From assembly GCF_002374315.1 (NCBI RefSeq), contig NZ_NWUX01000003.1, forward strand, positions 186,001 through 250,000: 64,000 nucleotides of DNA, given 5' to 3'. This DNA is from Vreelandella nigrificans. GTDB taxonomy: Bacteria > Pseudomonadota > Gammaproteobacteria > Pseudomonadales > Halomonadaceae. The notes under the pieces were generated by a model that was not told the origin of the DNA, searched no databases, and saw only the letters and a list, made by a program, of their open reading frames with translations. A program made the translations under genes and the position numbers. Within the stretch, counting starts at the first letter, position 1. The number at the start of each line of letters is the position of its first letter. Of the stretch, positions 1 through 8,297 are shown in pieces.

Positions 1-69
1 CTGCATCAGCCTGCAGGCCGCCGATAGGCCCGAGGGCCCGGCGCCGACGATGACCACGTCGAATTCCAT
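1..69 (-). CDS. Electron transfer flavoprotein-ubiquinone oxidoreductase, N-terminal fragment
   Basis: Only the first 23 codons lie in the window; the gene runs off the left edge. Read on the minus strand from the ATG at 69, it begins MEFDVVIVGAGPSG, a Rossmann FAD-binding start (GxGxxG) typical of ETF-ubiquinone oxidoreductase (ETF-QO). That membrane-bound iron-sulfur flavoprotein passes electrons from reduced ETF to ubiquinone. The identification rests on this short N-terminus plus the etfB/etfA and acyl-CoA dehydrogenase genes just downstream, which would need exactly this enzyme. Another FAD-dependent oxidoreductase with a similar start is possible. Confidence 0.6.
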   Translation of the reverse strand, partial: MEFDVVIVGAGPSGLSAACRLMQ

Positions 70-388
70 CACATCTCTTTGTATTGCCATAGCCCTCTCT
101 GCTAGCCCCCTCGTCTGTTGTTATTTACCTGTCTGTTGTTACTCACCTGGCCTCACCCAGCATCCTCTCTGGGAGATCAAACCAGCTGGATCTCATATTC
201 ATATTGCCAAACGCCCCGCAATTCCACTAAAGACAAAATATTATCAAATATTAGACCTATGTACCACTTGGCGGAATTGAAGTACCGCATAGCAGAACAT
301 ACTATCGCAATACGGTCATCAGGTCTACCTCTCGATACCTGCAGCCTGAATGGCCGACAAGTACAACGAATAATTAAAAGGAAGGGGT
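70..388. other. Divergent intergenic region between the ETF-QO-like gene and the porin
   Basis: This AT-richer stretch of about 320 bases separates a minus-strand flavoprotein gene from a plus-strand porin, so it should hold both promoters. I see no convincing coding sequence in it. A purine-rich ribosome binding site (AAGGAAGGGG) immediately precedes the porin ATG. No clear operator was recognised. Confidence 0.5.
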
Positions 389-1381
389 ATGACTACCAAC
401 AAGATCTCGGCTTTGTGCGCCGGCTTCTGCTTACTCTCCACGACTGCCGCCGCTCAGGGCACACCCGAACTCTATGGTCAGGTCGCCGCCCGCGTCATTG
501 ATCAAGAACATCAGGACCGCTCGGTAGAAGCTTATGACGTTCGTCTGGGCCTCAGGGGAATGGGCCAGTACGCCAATATCACCGCTGTCTACGAGCTCGA
601 AGCCGAATTCACCAACGCGGTGAATGACAGTAGCGATAACAACAATGATGATAATGAGCTTGAAATCCGCAATGCTCGCCTTCTATTCCCGACTCAGCTC
701 GGTACTTTTGTAATTGCCCCAAAAACACCCAGCAGTCAGTACTTAATTCTCTACAGTGCAGTCGATATCTTTGAGACCAACCGCGCCTATACCAATAACG
801 GTGTGTCACAGATATTTGACCAGGCCGAGACATCCTCCCATGTACTGGCCTGGCTGAGTCCTCGTAAGTATGGTTTTCAGGGTCTGCTCTCCTATCTAAC
901 AGGCAGCACCGACAGCGGCACTGACTCCGACTACGTGACCTGGTGGCTAGAATGGCAAGCTGACGAGGAGAGCGACCTATCCGGCTTAAGAGCCGCTATC
1001 GGCCAAGTGTATATCGATCGCTTGGCAGTTCATGCCTTGGCCGAAGATGATGCCGTTCGAACAACTGCCACAATTGGCTATACCAACCACGGCTTGCACC
1101 TTGGGGCAACTTACGAGCATTCGGACTTCAAAGGTTTCGCCAACATGGACAGGGAAACCTATGGCATCGCTGCCAGCTATACCTACAATGGCTATACGCT
1201 AGGCGCTGGCTATTACGAGCGCAGTTTCGATGATGATCTCATGTCTTCTCAGGACAACAAGGGAACGGTGGTCACGCTGCAGAAGCGCTTCAACGAAGAC
1301 CTGATGTTCTTCATTGAGAACGGCAATTTTGACCTCGACGGCCAGAGCAGCCTGAGCGTCGGCGCGAAGCTGACGTTCTGA
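389..1381 (+). CDS. Gram-negative outer membrane porin
   Basis: This 330-residue protein has a signal peptide (about residues 1-22, ending TTAAA) followed by ELYGQVAARV, a typical first beta-strand of general porins. It has many alternating aromatic/polar strands, an acidic loop rich in Asp and Asn near residues 75-90, and a terminal phenylalanine (GAKLTF), the outer-membrane insertion signal recognised by BamA. It probably forms a trimeric beta-barrel channel for small solutes. The start is supported by AAGGAAGGGG just upstream, and an intrinsic terminator follows at 1449. Its position inside a beta-oxidation island suggests, but does not prove, uptake of an organic acid substrate. Confidence 0.8.
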   Translation: MTTNKISALCAGFCLLSTTAAAQGTPELYGQVAARVIDQEHQDRSVEAYDVRLGLRGMGQYANITAVYELEAEFTNAVNDSSDNNNDDNELEIRNARLLFPTQLGTFVIAPKTPSSQYLILYSAVDIFETNRAYTNNGVSQIFDQAETSSHVLAWLSPRKYGFQGLLSYLTGSTDSGTDSDYVTWWLEWQADEESDLSGLRAAIGQVYIDRLAVHALAEDDAVRTTATIGYTNHGLHLGATYEHSDFKGFANMDRETYGIAASYTYNGYTLGAGYYERSFDDDLMSSQDNKGTVVTLQKRFNEDLMFFIENGNFDLDGQSSLSVGAKLTF

Positions 1382-1408
1382 TCGCGTCTCACTGTTTCGT
1401 AGGCTAGG

Positions 1409-1445
1409 TTTCGACAGCCAGATTTCGACAACCAGTTTCGATCTT
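1409..1445. repeat. Short degenerate tandem repeat (13-14 bp unit)
   Basis: The unit TTTCGACARCCAG occurs twice, followed by a partial third copy, just after the porin stop codon. It is one of several short intergenic tandem repeats in the window. Confidence 0.6.
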
Positions 1446-1448
1446 TTC

Positions 1449-1475
1449 GCCTCGACCTTTGGTCGAGGCTTTCTT
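1449..1475 (+). terminator. Intrinsic terminator after the porin gene
   Basis: A perfect 9-bp stem (GCCTCGACC / GGTCGAGGC) with a TTT loop is followed by TTTCTT. It lies about 70 bases after the porin stop, so it most likely ends the porin transcript. Confidence 0.75.
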
Positions 1476-1560
1476 GCTGCCTACTGGCACGGGCCAACAC
1501 GATGCTCCCATGCAACCCCCATGCAGCCCCCGTCAGCACAACGGGCACTGCGCGGATCTA

Positions 1561-1598
1561 CATCTTCCTTAAGAGCCTATATCTTCCTTAGAGCCTGC
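1561..1598. repeat. Direct duplication of the 3' end of etfA (about 18 bp)
   Basis: The sequence ATCTTCCTTAGAGCCT, which on the minus strand contains the last codons and TAA stop of etfA, recurs immediately downstream as ATCTTCCTTAAGAGCCT. The downstream copy is non-coding and looks like a tandem duplication of the gene's end. Confidence 0.65.
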
Positions 1599-2522
1599 TT
1601 TCCAATTCCGGCAGGATCTCGAATAAATCACCGACCAGGCCATAATCGGCGACCTGGAAGATCGGGGCCTCCTCGTCCTTGTTGATCGCAACGATCACCT
1701 TGGAGTCCTTCATCCCAGCCAGATGCTGGATGGCACCCGAGATGCCCACAGCGATATAAAGCTCGGGGGCGACGATCTTGCCGGTCTGGCCCACCTGCAT
1801 GTCGTTGGGCACGAAGCCAGCGTCCACCGCTGCGCGTGAGGCGCCGATAGCCGCCCCCAACTTGTCGGCAATGCCGTCGAGCAGCTTGAAGTTCTCGCCA
1901 TTGCCCATACCACGGCCACCGGAGATAACCACCTTGGCGCCGGCCAGCTCGGGTCGATCGCTCTCGGCCAGCTCCTGCCGGATAAAGGTTGATTGGCTGT
2001 TCTCTACCACCGTGTCGACAGTCTCAACGCTGGCATTTCCGTTCGTCCCGACTGCATCGAAGCCGGTGCTGCGCACGGTGATCACCTTGAGGACGTCGGT
2101 GCTCCGCACAGTGGCGATGGCGTTGCCGGCGTAGATCGGGCGCTTGAAGGTGTCGGCTGCATCCACCGCAACGATCTCGGAGATCTGCGACACATCCTTG
2201 AGCGCAGCGACGCGCGGCATGATGTTCTTAGCAGTGGTGGAGGCGGCCGCCAGAATGTGACCATAATCATTGACGAGTTCAACCAGCAGAGCGCCCACCG
2301 GCTCAGCCAGTTGGTGTGCGTAGACGGCATTATCGGCGACGCGGACCTTACTCACGCCGTCAAGCTTGGCGGCGGCCTCGGCAATGGTAGCGACATTTTC
2401 GCCGACCACTAGGATGTCGATGTCGCCACCGCTGTCCTGCTGAATGGCCTGGGCCGCCGCGACCACGTGAGCAGTGGCGCCAGCGAGCTGGCCGTCGTGA
2501 TGTTCGGCAAGTACCAAGATGC

Positions 2523-2526
<4 letters not shown>
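1588..2526 (-). CDS. etfA: Electron transfer flavoprotein alpha subunit
   Basis: This 312-residue protein begins [14 protein letters not shown], the normal start of EtfA. Its C-terminal FAD-binding domain carries the family signature [14 protein letters not shown] (about residues 200-213), followed by [21 protein letters not shown] and [11 protein letters not shown]. EtfA and EtfB form the soluble heterodimer that accepts electrons from acyl-CoA dehydrogenases and delivers them to ETF-QO. Its ATG overlaps the etfB stop (ATGA), which implies translational coupling. The four dehydrogenase-type genes just upstream are its likely electron donors. Confidence 0.96.
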
Positions 2527-3299
<773 letters not shown>

Positions 3300-3329
3300 C
3301 TTCATACCTCTCTGAGTCAGCTATTGACA

Positions 3330-3380
3330 CGAACGCTGCGGCACCGGCACGACTGAGTCGTACCGGGTCAGCAGCGTTCG
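3330..3380 (-). other. Intercistronic hairpin between acyl-CoA dehydrogenase and etfB
   Basis: Perfect 10-base arms CGAACGCTGC (3330-3339) and GCAGCGTTCG (3371-3380) enclose a second nested inverted repeat, ACGAC-TGA-GTCGT, flanked by CCGG on both sides. No U-tract follows on either strand, so it is more likely an mRNA processing or stability element, or a cruciform, than an intrinsic terminator. Confidence 0.6.
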
Positions 3381-3411
3381 GAGCAACGCATCAGCAAATA
3401 TGACCGGGGCG

Positions 3412-4542
3412 TCACGCGGCCTGGGCGTTACGAATCAGTCGCTGTAGATGCTCATCACGGGAGCCAAGCAGGGTATTGATCATAGTAATTCGCTTGAAAA
3501 AGTGACCAACATCGAGTTCATCACTCACGCCCATACCACCATGTAGCTGTACCGCCTGCTGGCCGACCAAGCGACCGGCACTACCCACTTTCACCTTCAA
3601 CATGGAGGCAGCGTGACTCGCCTCCTCGCCGCCGCCTGCAACGGTAATCGCGCCGAAATAGAGCATTGAGCGCGTCTGCTCACACTCCATGAACATGTCA
3701 GCCATGCGATGCTGTAGCACTTGGAACTTGCCGATAGGCTGACCGAACTGCTTGCGCACCTTGCAGAACTCGACAGTGGCATTGAGCAGCTTCTCCATGA
3801 CGCCAACCGCTTCGGCGGACAGCGCCACGATGGCGTCATTCAAGGTCGCCTGGATAGCATCGTAGGCACTGTCCACCTCCCCCAGAAGGGTTGCCTTGAC
3901 GCTATCGAAACGAATTTCAGCGCCACGAAAACCGTCATTGGTCGGGTAGGCCTGCATAGTGACGCCCGGCTGGGCCGGATCTACCAGGAACAGTGACAGC
4001 CCATTCTGATCACCTCGATTGCCACTGGTGCGAGCGGCCACCACCAGTAGGTCGGCGCTCGGTGCTCCTAGCACCACGGCCTTGTGACCCGTGATATGGT
4101 AGCCCTCTTCACTACGCTCGGCGGACGTTTCGATATCCGTGATGGACGAGTGGCACTGCGGCTCGGCCTGGGCAAACGCCAGCTTTAGCTCACCGGCGAT
4201 AAGCCGCTCAAGCAATTCCGACTGCTGGCTTTCGCTACCATGGCGCTGAATCAGGTTGCCGCCCAGAACTACCGTGGAGAAGTAAGGCTCCACGACCAGG
4301 CCACGGCCAAGTTCGGTTTGCAGCACGATCAAGTCGGTCAGACTACCGCCCAGACCACCATAGGCTTCATCGAAAGGTAGCGCTAACCAGCCCAGCTCGG
4401 CAAAAAGCTTCCAGTTTTCCTCACTGTAGCCCAGCTCACTCTCGGTTAGACGGCGACGGGTTTCAAAGTCATAGTCGTTCTGAATGAACTTCGCCGCACT
4501 GTCCTGGAGCATCTGCTGAATGTCATTGAGTGCAAAATCCAT
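3412..4542 (-). CDS. Acyl-CoA dehydrogenase, small-subunit type (PimD-like)
   Basis: This 376-residue acyl-CoA dehydrogenase has the usual layout: an N-terminal helical domain, a middle beta domain (FAQAEPQCHSS, weaker than the usual T/SEP motif) and a C-terminal helical domain with RKQFGQPIGKFQVLQHRMADM and QLHGGMGVSDELDVGHFFKR. It sits 11 bases after a second dehydrogenase gene. Together the pair resembles the small and large subunits of heteromeric enzymes such as pimeloyl-CoA dehydrogenase PimC/PimD. The expected reaction is alpha,beta-desaturation of an acyl-CoA, reducing FAD, which EtfAB re-oxidises. The substrate is inferred only from this pairing. Confidence 0.8.
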   Translation of the reverse strand: MDFALNDIQQMLQDSAAKFIQNDYDFETRRRLTESELGYSEENWKLFAELGWLALPFDEAYGGLGGSLTDLIVLQTELGRGLVVEPYFSTVVLGGNLIQRHGSESQQSELLERLIAGELKLAFAQAEPQCHSSITDIETSAERSEEGYHITGHKAVVLGAPSADLLVVAARTSGNRGDQNGLSLFLVDPAQPGVTMQAYPTNDGFRGAEIRFDSVKATLLGEVDSAYDAIQATLNDAIVALSAEAVGVMEKLLNATVEFCKVRKQFGQPIGKFQVLQHRMADMFMECEQTRSMLYFGAITVAGGGEEASHAASMLKVKVGSAGRLVGQQAVQLHGGMGVSDELDVGHFFKRITMINTLLGSRDEHLQRLIRNAQAA

Positions 4543-4553
4543 AGTCGTTTTCC

Positions 4554-5750
4554 TCAGAGTTCCAGAACCGCCTTGGCGATGATGTTCTTTTGAATTTCAT
4601 TGGTGCCGCCAAAGATGGTGACCTTACGGTTGTTGTAGTAATGGGGCGCCGTATTGGGGGCAAAATGCGGTTCGATGACGATCCCGTCACCCTCTTCTTC
4701 GTACTGTTCCGGCACGAAAGGTAAGGCATAGTGGCCAGAAGCCTCTAGGTAGAGTTCATCGATCATCTGTTGCACCTCGGTGCCCTTGATCTTGAGTATC
4801 GACGACTCTGGCCCCGGCGCCTTACCGGTAGAAACCGCAGAAAGCACGCGTAACTCAGTGAACTCCAGCGCTTTGAGTTCGATCTCGGTTTCCATGACTC
4901 GCGCCATGAAGACACTGTTATCAATAAGGTTAGGCATGCCTAAAGGCGGCTCGCTGAGCATCTCGCGTAATCGTTTGAGGCGCTGCTTTGAGGACGCCAC
5001 ACCAGCGATATTGGTTCGCTCATGGGTCAACAGAACCTTGGCGTAGGTCCAGCCTTTACCCTCTTCACCCACCAGGTTCTCTACTGGCACACGAACATCC
5101 TCGAAATTCACTTCGTTGACTTCGCGCCGCCCATCTAGAGTGATGATCGGAGTAACGCTGACCCCCGGAGAGTTCATGTCGATCAGCAGAAAGCTGATAC
5201 CTTCCTGTTTCTTACCGGTATCGCTGGTTCTAACCAGGCAAAAAATCCAGTCGGCATAGTGCCCCAGAGTGGTCCAGGTCTTGGTGCCATTGACGATGTA
5301 ATGGTCACCATCGCGTACTGCACGCGTCTTAAGCCCCGCCAGATCGGAGCCCGCGTTGGGCTCTGAATATCCCTGACACCACCACACCTTGCTGGCGAGG
5401 ATATCGGGTAGAAAGCGCTGCTTCTGCTCCTCATTACCAAAGGTATAGATGACCGGCGCCACCATAGTGAGGCCGAAAGGAATGATACGTGGTGCCTGAG
5501 CAGTGGCCGCCTCATTGTTGAAGATGTACTTCTGGGTAGCGCTCCAGCCCGTACCGCCGTATTCCACCGGCCAATTCGCCCCTGCCCACCCCTTGGCATG
5601 GAGTGCCTGCTGGTAGGCGATCTGGTCGTCACGGCTGATACGCAAGCCGCGCTGGATCTTCTCCATGACCTGGGGAGGCAACTCATTTTGAAAGAAGGCC
5701 CGCACCTCGTCGCGGAAGGCGAGCTCGTCGCCGGTCAAATCGATATTCAT
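4554..5750 (-). CDS. Acyl-CoA dehydrogenase, large-subunit type (PimC-like)
   Basis: This 399-residue enzyme contains NWPVEYGGTGWS, the substrate/FAD motif WWCQGYSEPNAGSDLAGLKT, then GTKTWTTLGHYADW and a C-terminal IFGGTNEIQKNIIAKAVL typical of the superfamily. GGAG sits 6 bases before the ATG at 5750; an in-frame TTG at 5762 lies upstream of that ribosome binding site and is rejected as the start. With its neighbour it likely forms a two-subunit dehydrogenase. Such pairs act on dicarboxyl-CoA or bulky CoA esters in characterised organisms, so dicarboxylate degradation is a reasonable but unproven guess. Confidence 0.82.
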   Translation of the reverse strand: MNIDLTGDELAFRDEVRAFFQNELPPQVMEKIQRGLRISRDDQIAYQQALHAKGWAGANWPVEYGGTGWSATQKYIFNNEAATAQAPRIIPFGLTMVAPVIYTFGNEEQKQRFLPDILASKVWWCQGYSEPNAGSDLAGLKTRAVRDGDHYIVNGTKTWTTLGHYADWIFCLVRTSDTGKKQEGISFLLIDMNSPGVSVTPIITLDGRREVNEVNFEDVRVPVENLVGEEGKGWTYAKVLLTHERTNIAGVASSKQRLKRLREMLSEPPLGMPNLIDNSVFMARVMETEIELKALEFTELRVLSAVSTGKAPGPESSILKIKGTEVQQMIDELYLEASGHYALPFVPEQYEEEGDGIVIEPHFAPNTAPHYYNNRKVTIFGGTNEIQKNIIAKAVLEL

Positions 5751-5852
5751 ACCGCTCTCCAACCTCTAGGAATGTTTAACCAAAGCTATCACCAGCAAAA
5801 CCACATATCAAATAGCAGTATTTAATTTTACTATGCAGAACTGAAATAGCTT

Positions 5853-7106
5853 TCAGTCTCGCAACGGTGGGGTCAGGTATGCCGCCCCCTTACCGAGCGA
5901 GGCCTGCCGCTCTTTCAATTCCATACGTGCAATCTTGCGCAAGTGCACTTCATCAGGGCCATCGGCAAAGCGTAAGGCTCGCCCTTGGGACCACATATCT
6001 GCCAACGGCGTGTCCGGGCTCACCCCCATGGCACCGAAGGTTTGCATTGCCCGATCCACCACTCGAGTGTGCAACTTAGGTACCAGCGCCTTGATCAGGG
6101 AGATCTCCTTGGCAGCCGCCTTAGCGCCGACTCGGTCGATCATCCAGGCAGTTTTCAGCACCAGGAGCCTGGCCTGCTCGATCTCAAGCCGAGAATGGGC
6201 AATCCAGTCAGATACCGCGCCGTACTGATGAAGGTGCTTACCAAATGCCCTACGCTCCTGGGAGCGCTCAATCATCAGCTCCAGGGCCAGCTCTGCCTGG
6301 CCAATAGAACGCATGCAGTGGTGTATCCGCCCCGGCCCAAGGCGCGCCTGGGCCATCGCAAAGCCTTCCCCTTCGCCGCCCAACAAGTTGCTGACAGGCA
6401 CCCTGACGTTGCGAAAAGTGATCTCGCAGTGACCATGGGGGTTGGTATGGTTCATCACTGTGATATTGCGCTCTACCGTCACCCCCGGCGCGTCATAGGG
6501 GATTAGCACCATGCTTTGCTGACGATGGCGGTCCGAATTGTCCGGATCACTCTTGCCCATCAGGATAAAGAGTCGGCAGTGGGGGTGGCTGGCGTTGGAG
6601 ATGAACCACTTACGGCCATTGATGACGTAGTCACCGCCTTCACGGGTAATCAGGGTTTGGATATTGGTGGCATCGGACGATGCCACGTCCGGCTCAGTCA
6701 TGGCGAAGGCAGAACGAATCTCGCCGTTGAGCAGAGGGTCGAGCCACTGCTCACGCTGCGCTGGCGTCGCGAACATGTGCAGCAACTCCATGTTGCCAGT
6801 ATCCGGCGCATTGCAGTTGAACACCTCGGCACACCAGGGTACTCGCCCCATCTGCTCGGCCAGCGGGGCGTACTCCAGGTTGGAAAGCCGCGTTCCAGGC
6901 TCATCGTCCCGCAGCCCGGGCAGAAACATATTCCACAGTCCCTCGGCACGCGCCAGCTCCTTGAGATCCGCCATAAAGGACACGGGATAGTGGCCGGTTC
7001 GGACCTCTTCGCGATGCTGTCCGATACGAGGAACGATATTCTCCTCCATAAACCGGATCAGTTGATCGCGCAGTGCCTGAGTCCGCTCGTTGAATTCGAA
7101 GTGCAT
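5853..7106 (-). CDS. Acyl-CoA dehydrogenase (ACAD10/11-like)
   Basis: The protein of about 417 residues begins MHFEFNERTQALRDQL and carries SAFAMTEPDVASSDATNIQT (FAD/substrate motif), GRKWFISNASHP, RIHHCMRSIGQAELAL, ERRAFGKHLHQYGAVSDW and a terminal GPDEVHLRKIARMEL. The TEPDVASSDA motif and overall pattern fit the long-chain ACAD10/ACAD11-type branch. Two adjacent ATGs (7109 and 7106) follow AGGAG; the second has the better spacing. It is followed by about 100 AT-rich bases before the PimC-like gene, so it may have its own message. Confidence 0.85.
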   Translation of the reverse strand: MHFEFNERTQALRDQLIRFMEENIVPRIGQHREEVRTGHYPVSFMADLKELARAEGLWNMFLPGLRDDEPGTRLSNLEYAPLAEQMGRVPWCAEVFNCNAPDTGNMELLHMFATPAQREQWLDPLLNGEIRSAFAMTEPDVASSDATNIQTLITREGGDYVINGRKWFISNASHPHCRLFILMGKSDPDNSDRHRQQSMVLIPYDAPGVTVERNITVMNHTNPHGHCEITFRNVRVPVSNLLGGEGEGFAMAQARLGPGRIHHCMRSIGQAELALELMIERSQERRAFGKHLHQYGAVSDWIAHSRLEIEQARLLVLKTAWMIDRVGAKAAAKEISLIKALVPKLHTRVVDRAMQTFGAMGVSPDTPLADMWSQGRALRFADGPDEVHLRKIARMELKERQASLGKGAAYLTPPLRD

Positions 7107-7169
7107 CATTCGACTCCTGTAGGGCCGGCGGCTTGGACGAAGCGCGGCCGAAGTAAGCATGAAAAAGAA

Positions 7170-8165
7170 TCAGCGCTGGGCAACAGCGTCAGGCACCAGC
7201 ACCAGCTTTCCATTGACCTGACGATCGAGCACCCGGCGCAACGCCTCTGCGGCACGCGAAAGCGGCAGGGACTGGTCAATATGCAAACGCACCTGATCTT
7301 GTTCGTACCAGCCAAAGAGTTCCTGCATATTGGTGGCGAAGGTCGCCGGGTCCCGACGCACGAAGGCGCCCCAGAAGACCCCCACCGCGGCGAACTCCTT
7401 CACCAGCGCCAGGTTGACGGGAAGTTTGGGAATCTCACCACTGGCAAAGCCAATAACGAGCAGCCGACCATAGGGCGCCATGCTGCGGGCACAAGTGTCG
7501 AATTGGGCGCCACCCACCGGGTCGTACACCACATCGACCCCCTTACCATCGGTTAGCCGTTTCAGCTCCCCGCGCAACTCCTGGGTCTGGTAATTAATCA
7601 GCTCATCGGCCCCATTGGCCTTTGCCAAGGCCAGCTTGGCATCGGTGGAACAGGCCGCTATGACCCTGGCTCCCATCGCCTTGCCGATCTGTACCGCAGC
7701 CAGACCAGTGCCGCCTGCTGCGCCGAGCACCAGTAAGGTTTCACCGGGCTGCAGTTGGCCGCGCTGTTTTAGCGCGTGGTGCGCGGTGCCATGGGCCAGC
7801 ACTAGACTAGCGGCATCACTGAACGGCATCGTCTTCGGCATCGCCATGAGCCGCTCTACTGCACAGCAGACCTTCTCTGCATAGGCAGAGTAGTGATCAC
7901 TAACCCCGATGACCCGGTCACCAATGGCATAGTCAGTTACACCTTCGGCAACCGCATCCACGATGCCGGCAAATTCCACTCCCGGGGTAAAAGGAAGCTC
8001 AGGCTTGGCCTGGTAGCTTCCCTCCACTAGCAAACCATCGGGAAAGTTCACCCCGATCGCTTCGATGGTGATGCGTACCTCTCCGCTACGCGGTTCAGGC
8101 TCTTCAACGTCGCGATACTGAAGGCTCTCAACGGGTGCGAATTGGTCGCAAACGATGGCTTTCAT
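7170..8165 (-). CDS. NADPH:quinone oxidoreductase, zinc-free MDR family
   Basis: This 331-residue medium-chain dehydrogenase/reductase begins MKAIVCDQFAPVESL and has IEAIGVNFPDGLLVEGSYQ, the nucleotide-binding motif LVLGAAGGTGLAAVQIGKAMGA (about residues 144-165), and no structural zinc cysteine cluster. It resembles quinone oxidoreductase or trans-2-enoyl-CoA reductase-like members. In this cluster it might reduce an enoyl-CoA or quinone, but the substrate cannot be fixed from sequence. The start at 8165 has GGGAG eight bases upstream; the longer reading frame above it only runs through tandem repeats. Confidence 0.8.
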   Translation of the reverse strand: MKAIVCDQFAPVESLQYRDVEEPEPRSGEVRITIEAIGVNFPDGLLVEGSYQAKPELPFTPGVEFAGIVDAVAEGVTDYAIGDRVIGVSDHYSAYAEKVCCAVERLMAMPKTMPFSDAASLVLAHGTAHHALKQRGQLQPGETLLVLGAAGGTGLAAVQIGKAMGARVIAACSTDAKLALAKANGADELINYQTQELRGELKRLTDGKGVDVVYDPVGGAQFDTCARSMAPYGRLLVIGFASGEIPKLPVNLALVKEFAAVGVFWGAFVRRDPATFATNMQELFGWYEQDQVRLHIDQSLPLSRAAEALRRVLDRQVNGKLVLVPDAVAQR

Positions 8166-8201
8166 AGGCTCACTCCCTAGGTTTACGGTAATGACTCGAA
8201 G

Positions 8202-8297
8202 TTTCAGAAACCATTTCAAAAACCATTTCAAAAACTATTTCAAAAACAAGCTCAGAAACTATTTCAGAAGCTATTTCAGAAACCATTTCAGAAACTA
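8202..8297. repeat. Tandem array of eight 12-bp units
   Basis: Eight consecutive 12-base units of consensus TTTCAGAAACYA (variants TTTCAAAAACCA, GCTCAGAAACTA) fill the gap between two minus-strand genes. The last unit contains the TGA stop codon of the upstream acyl-CoA dehydrogenase, so the array seems to have grown out of or into the gene's end. Confidence 0.9.
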
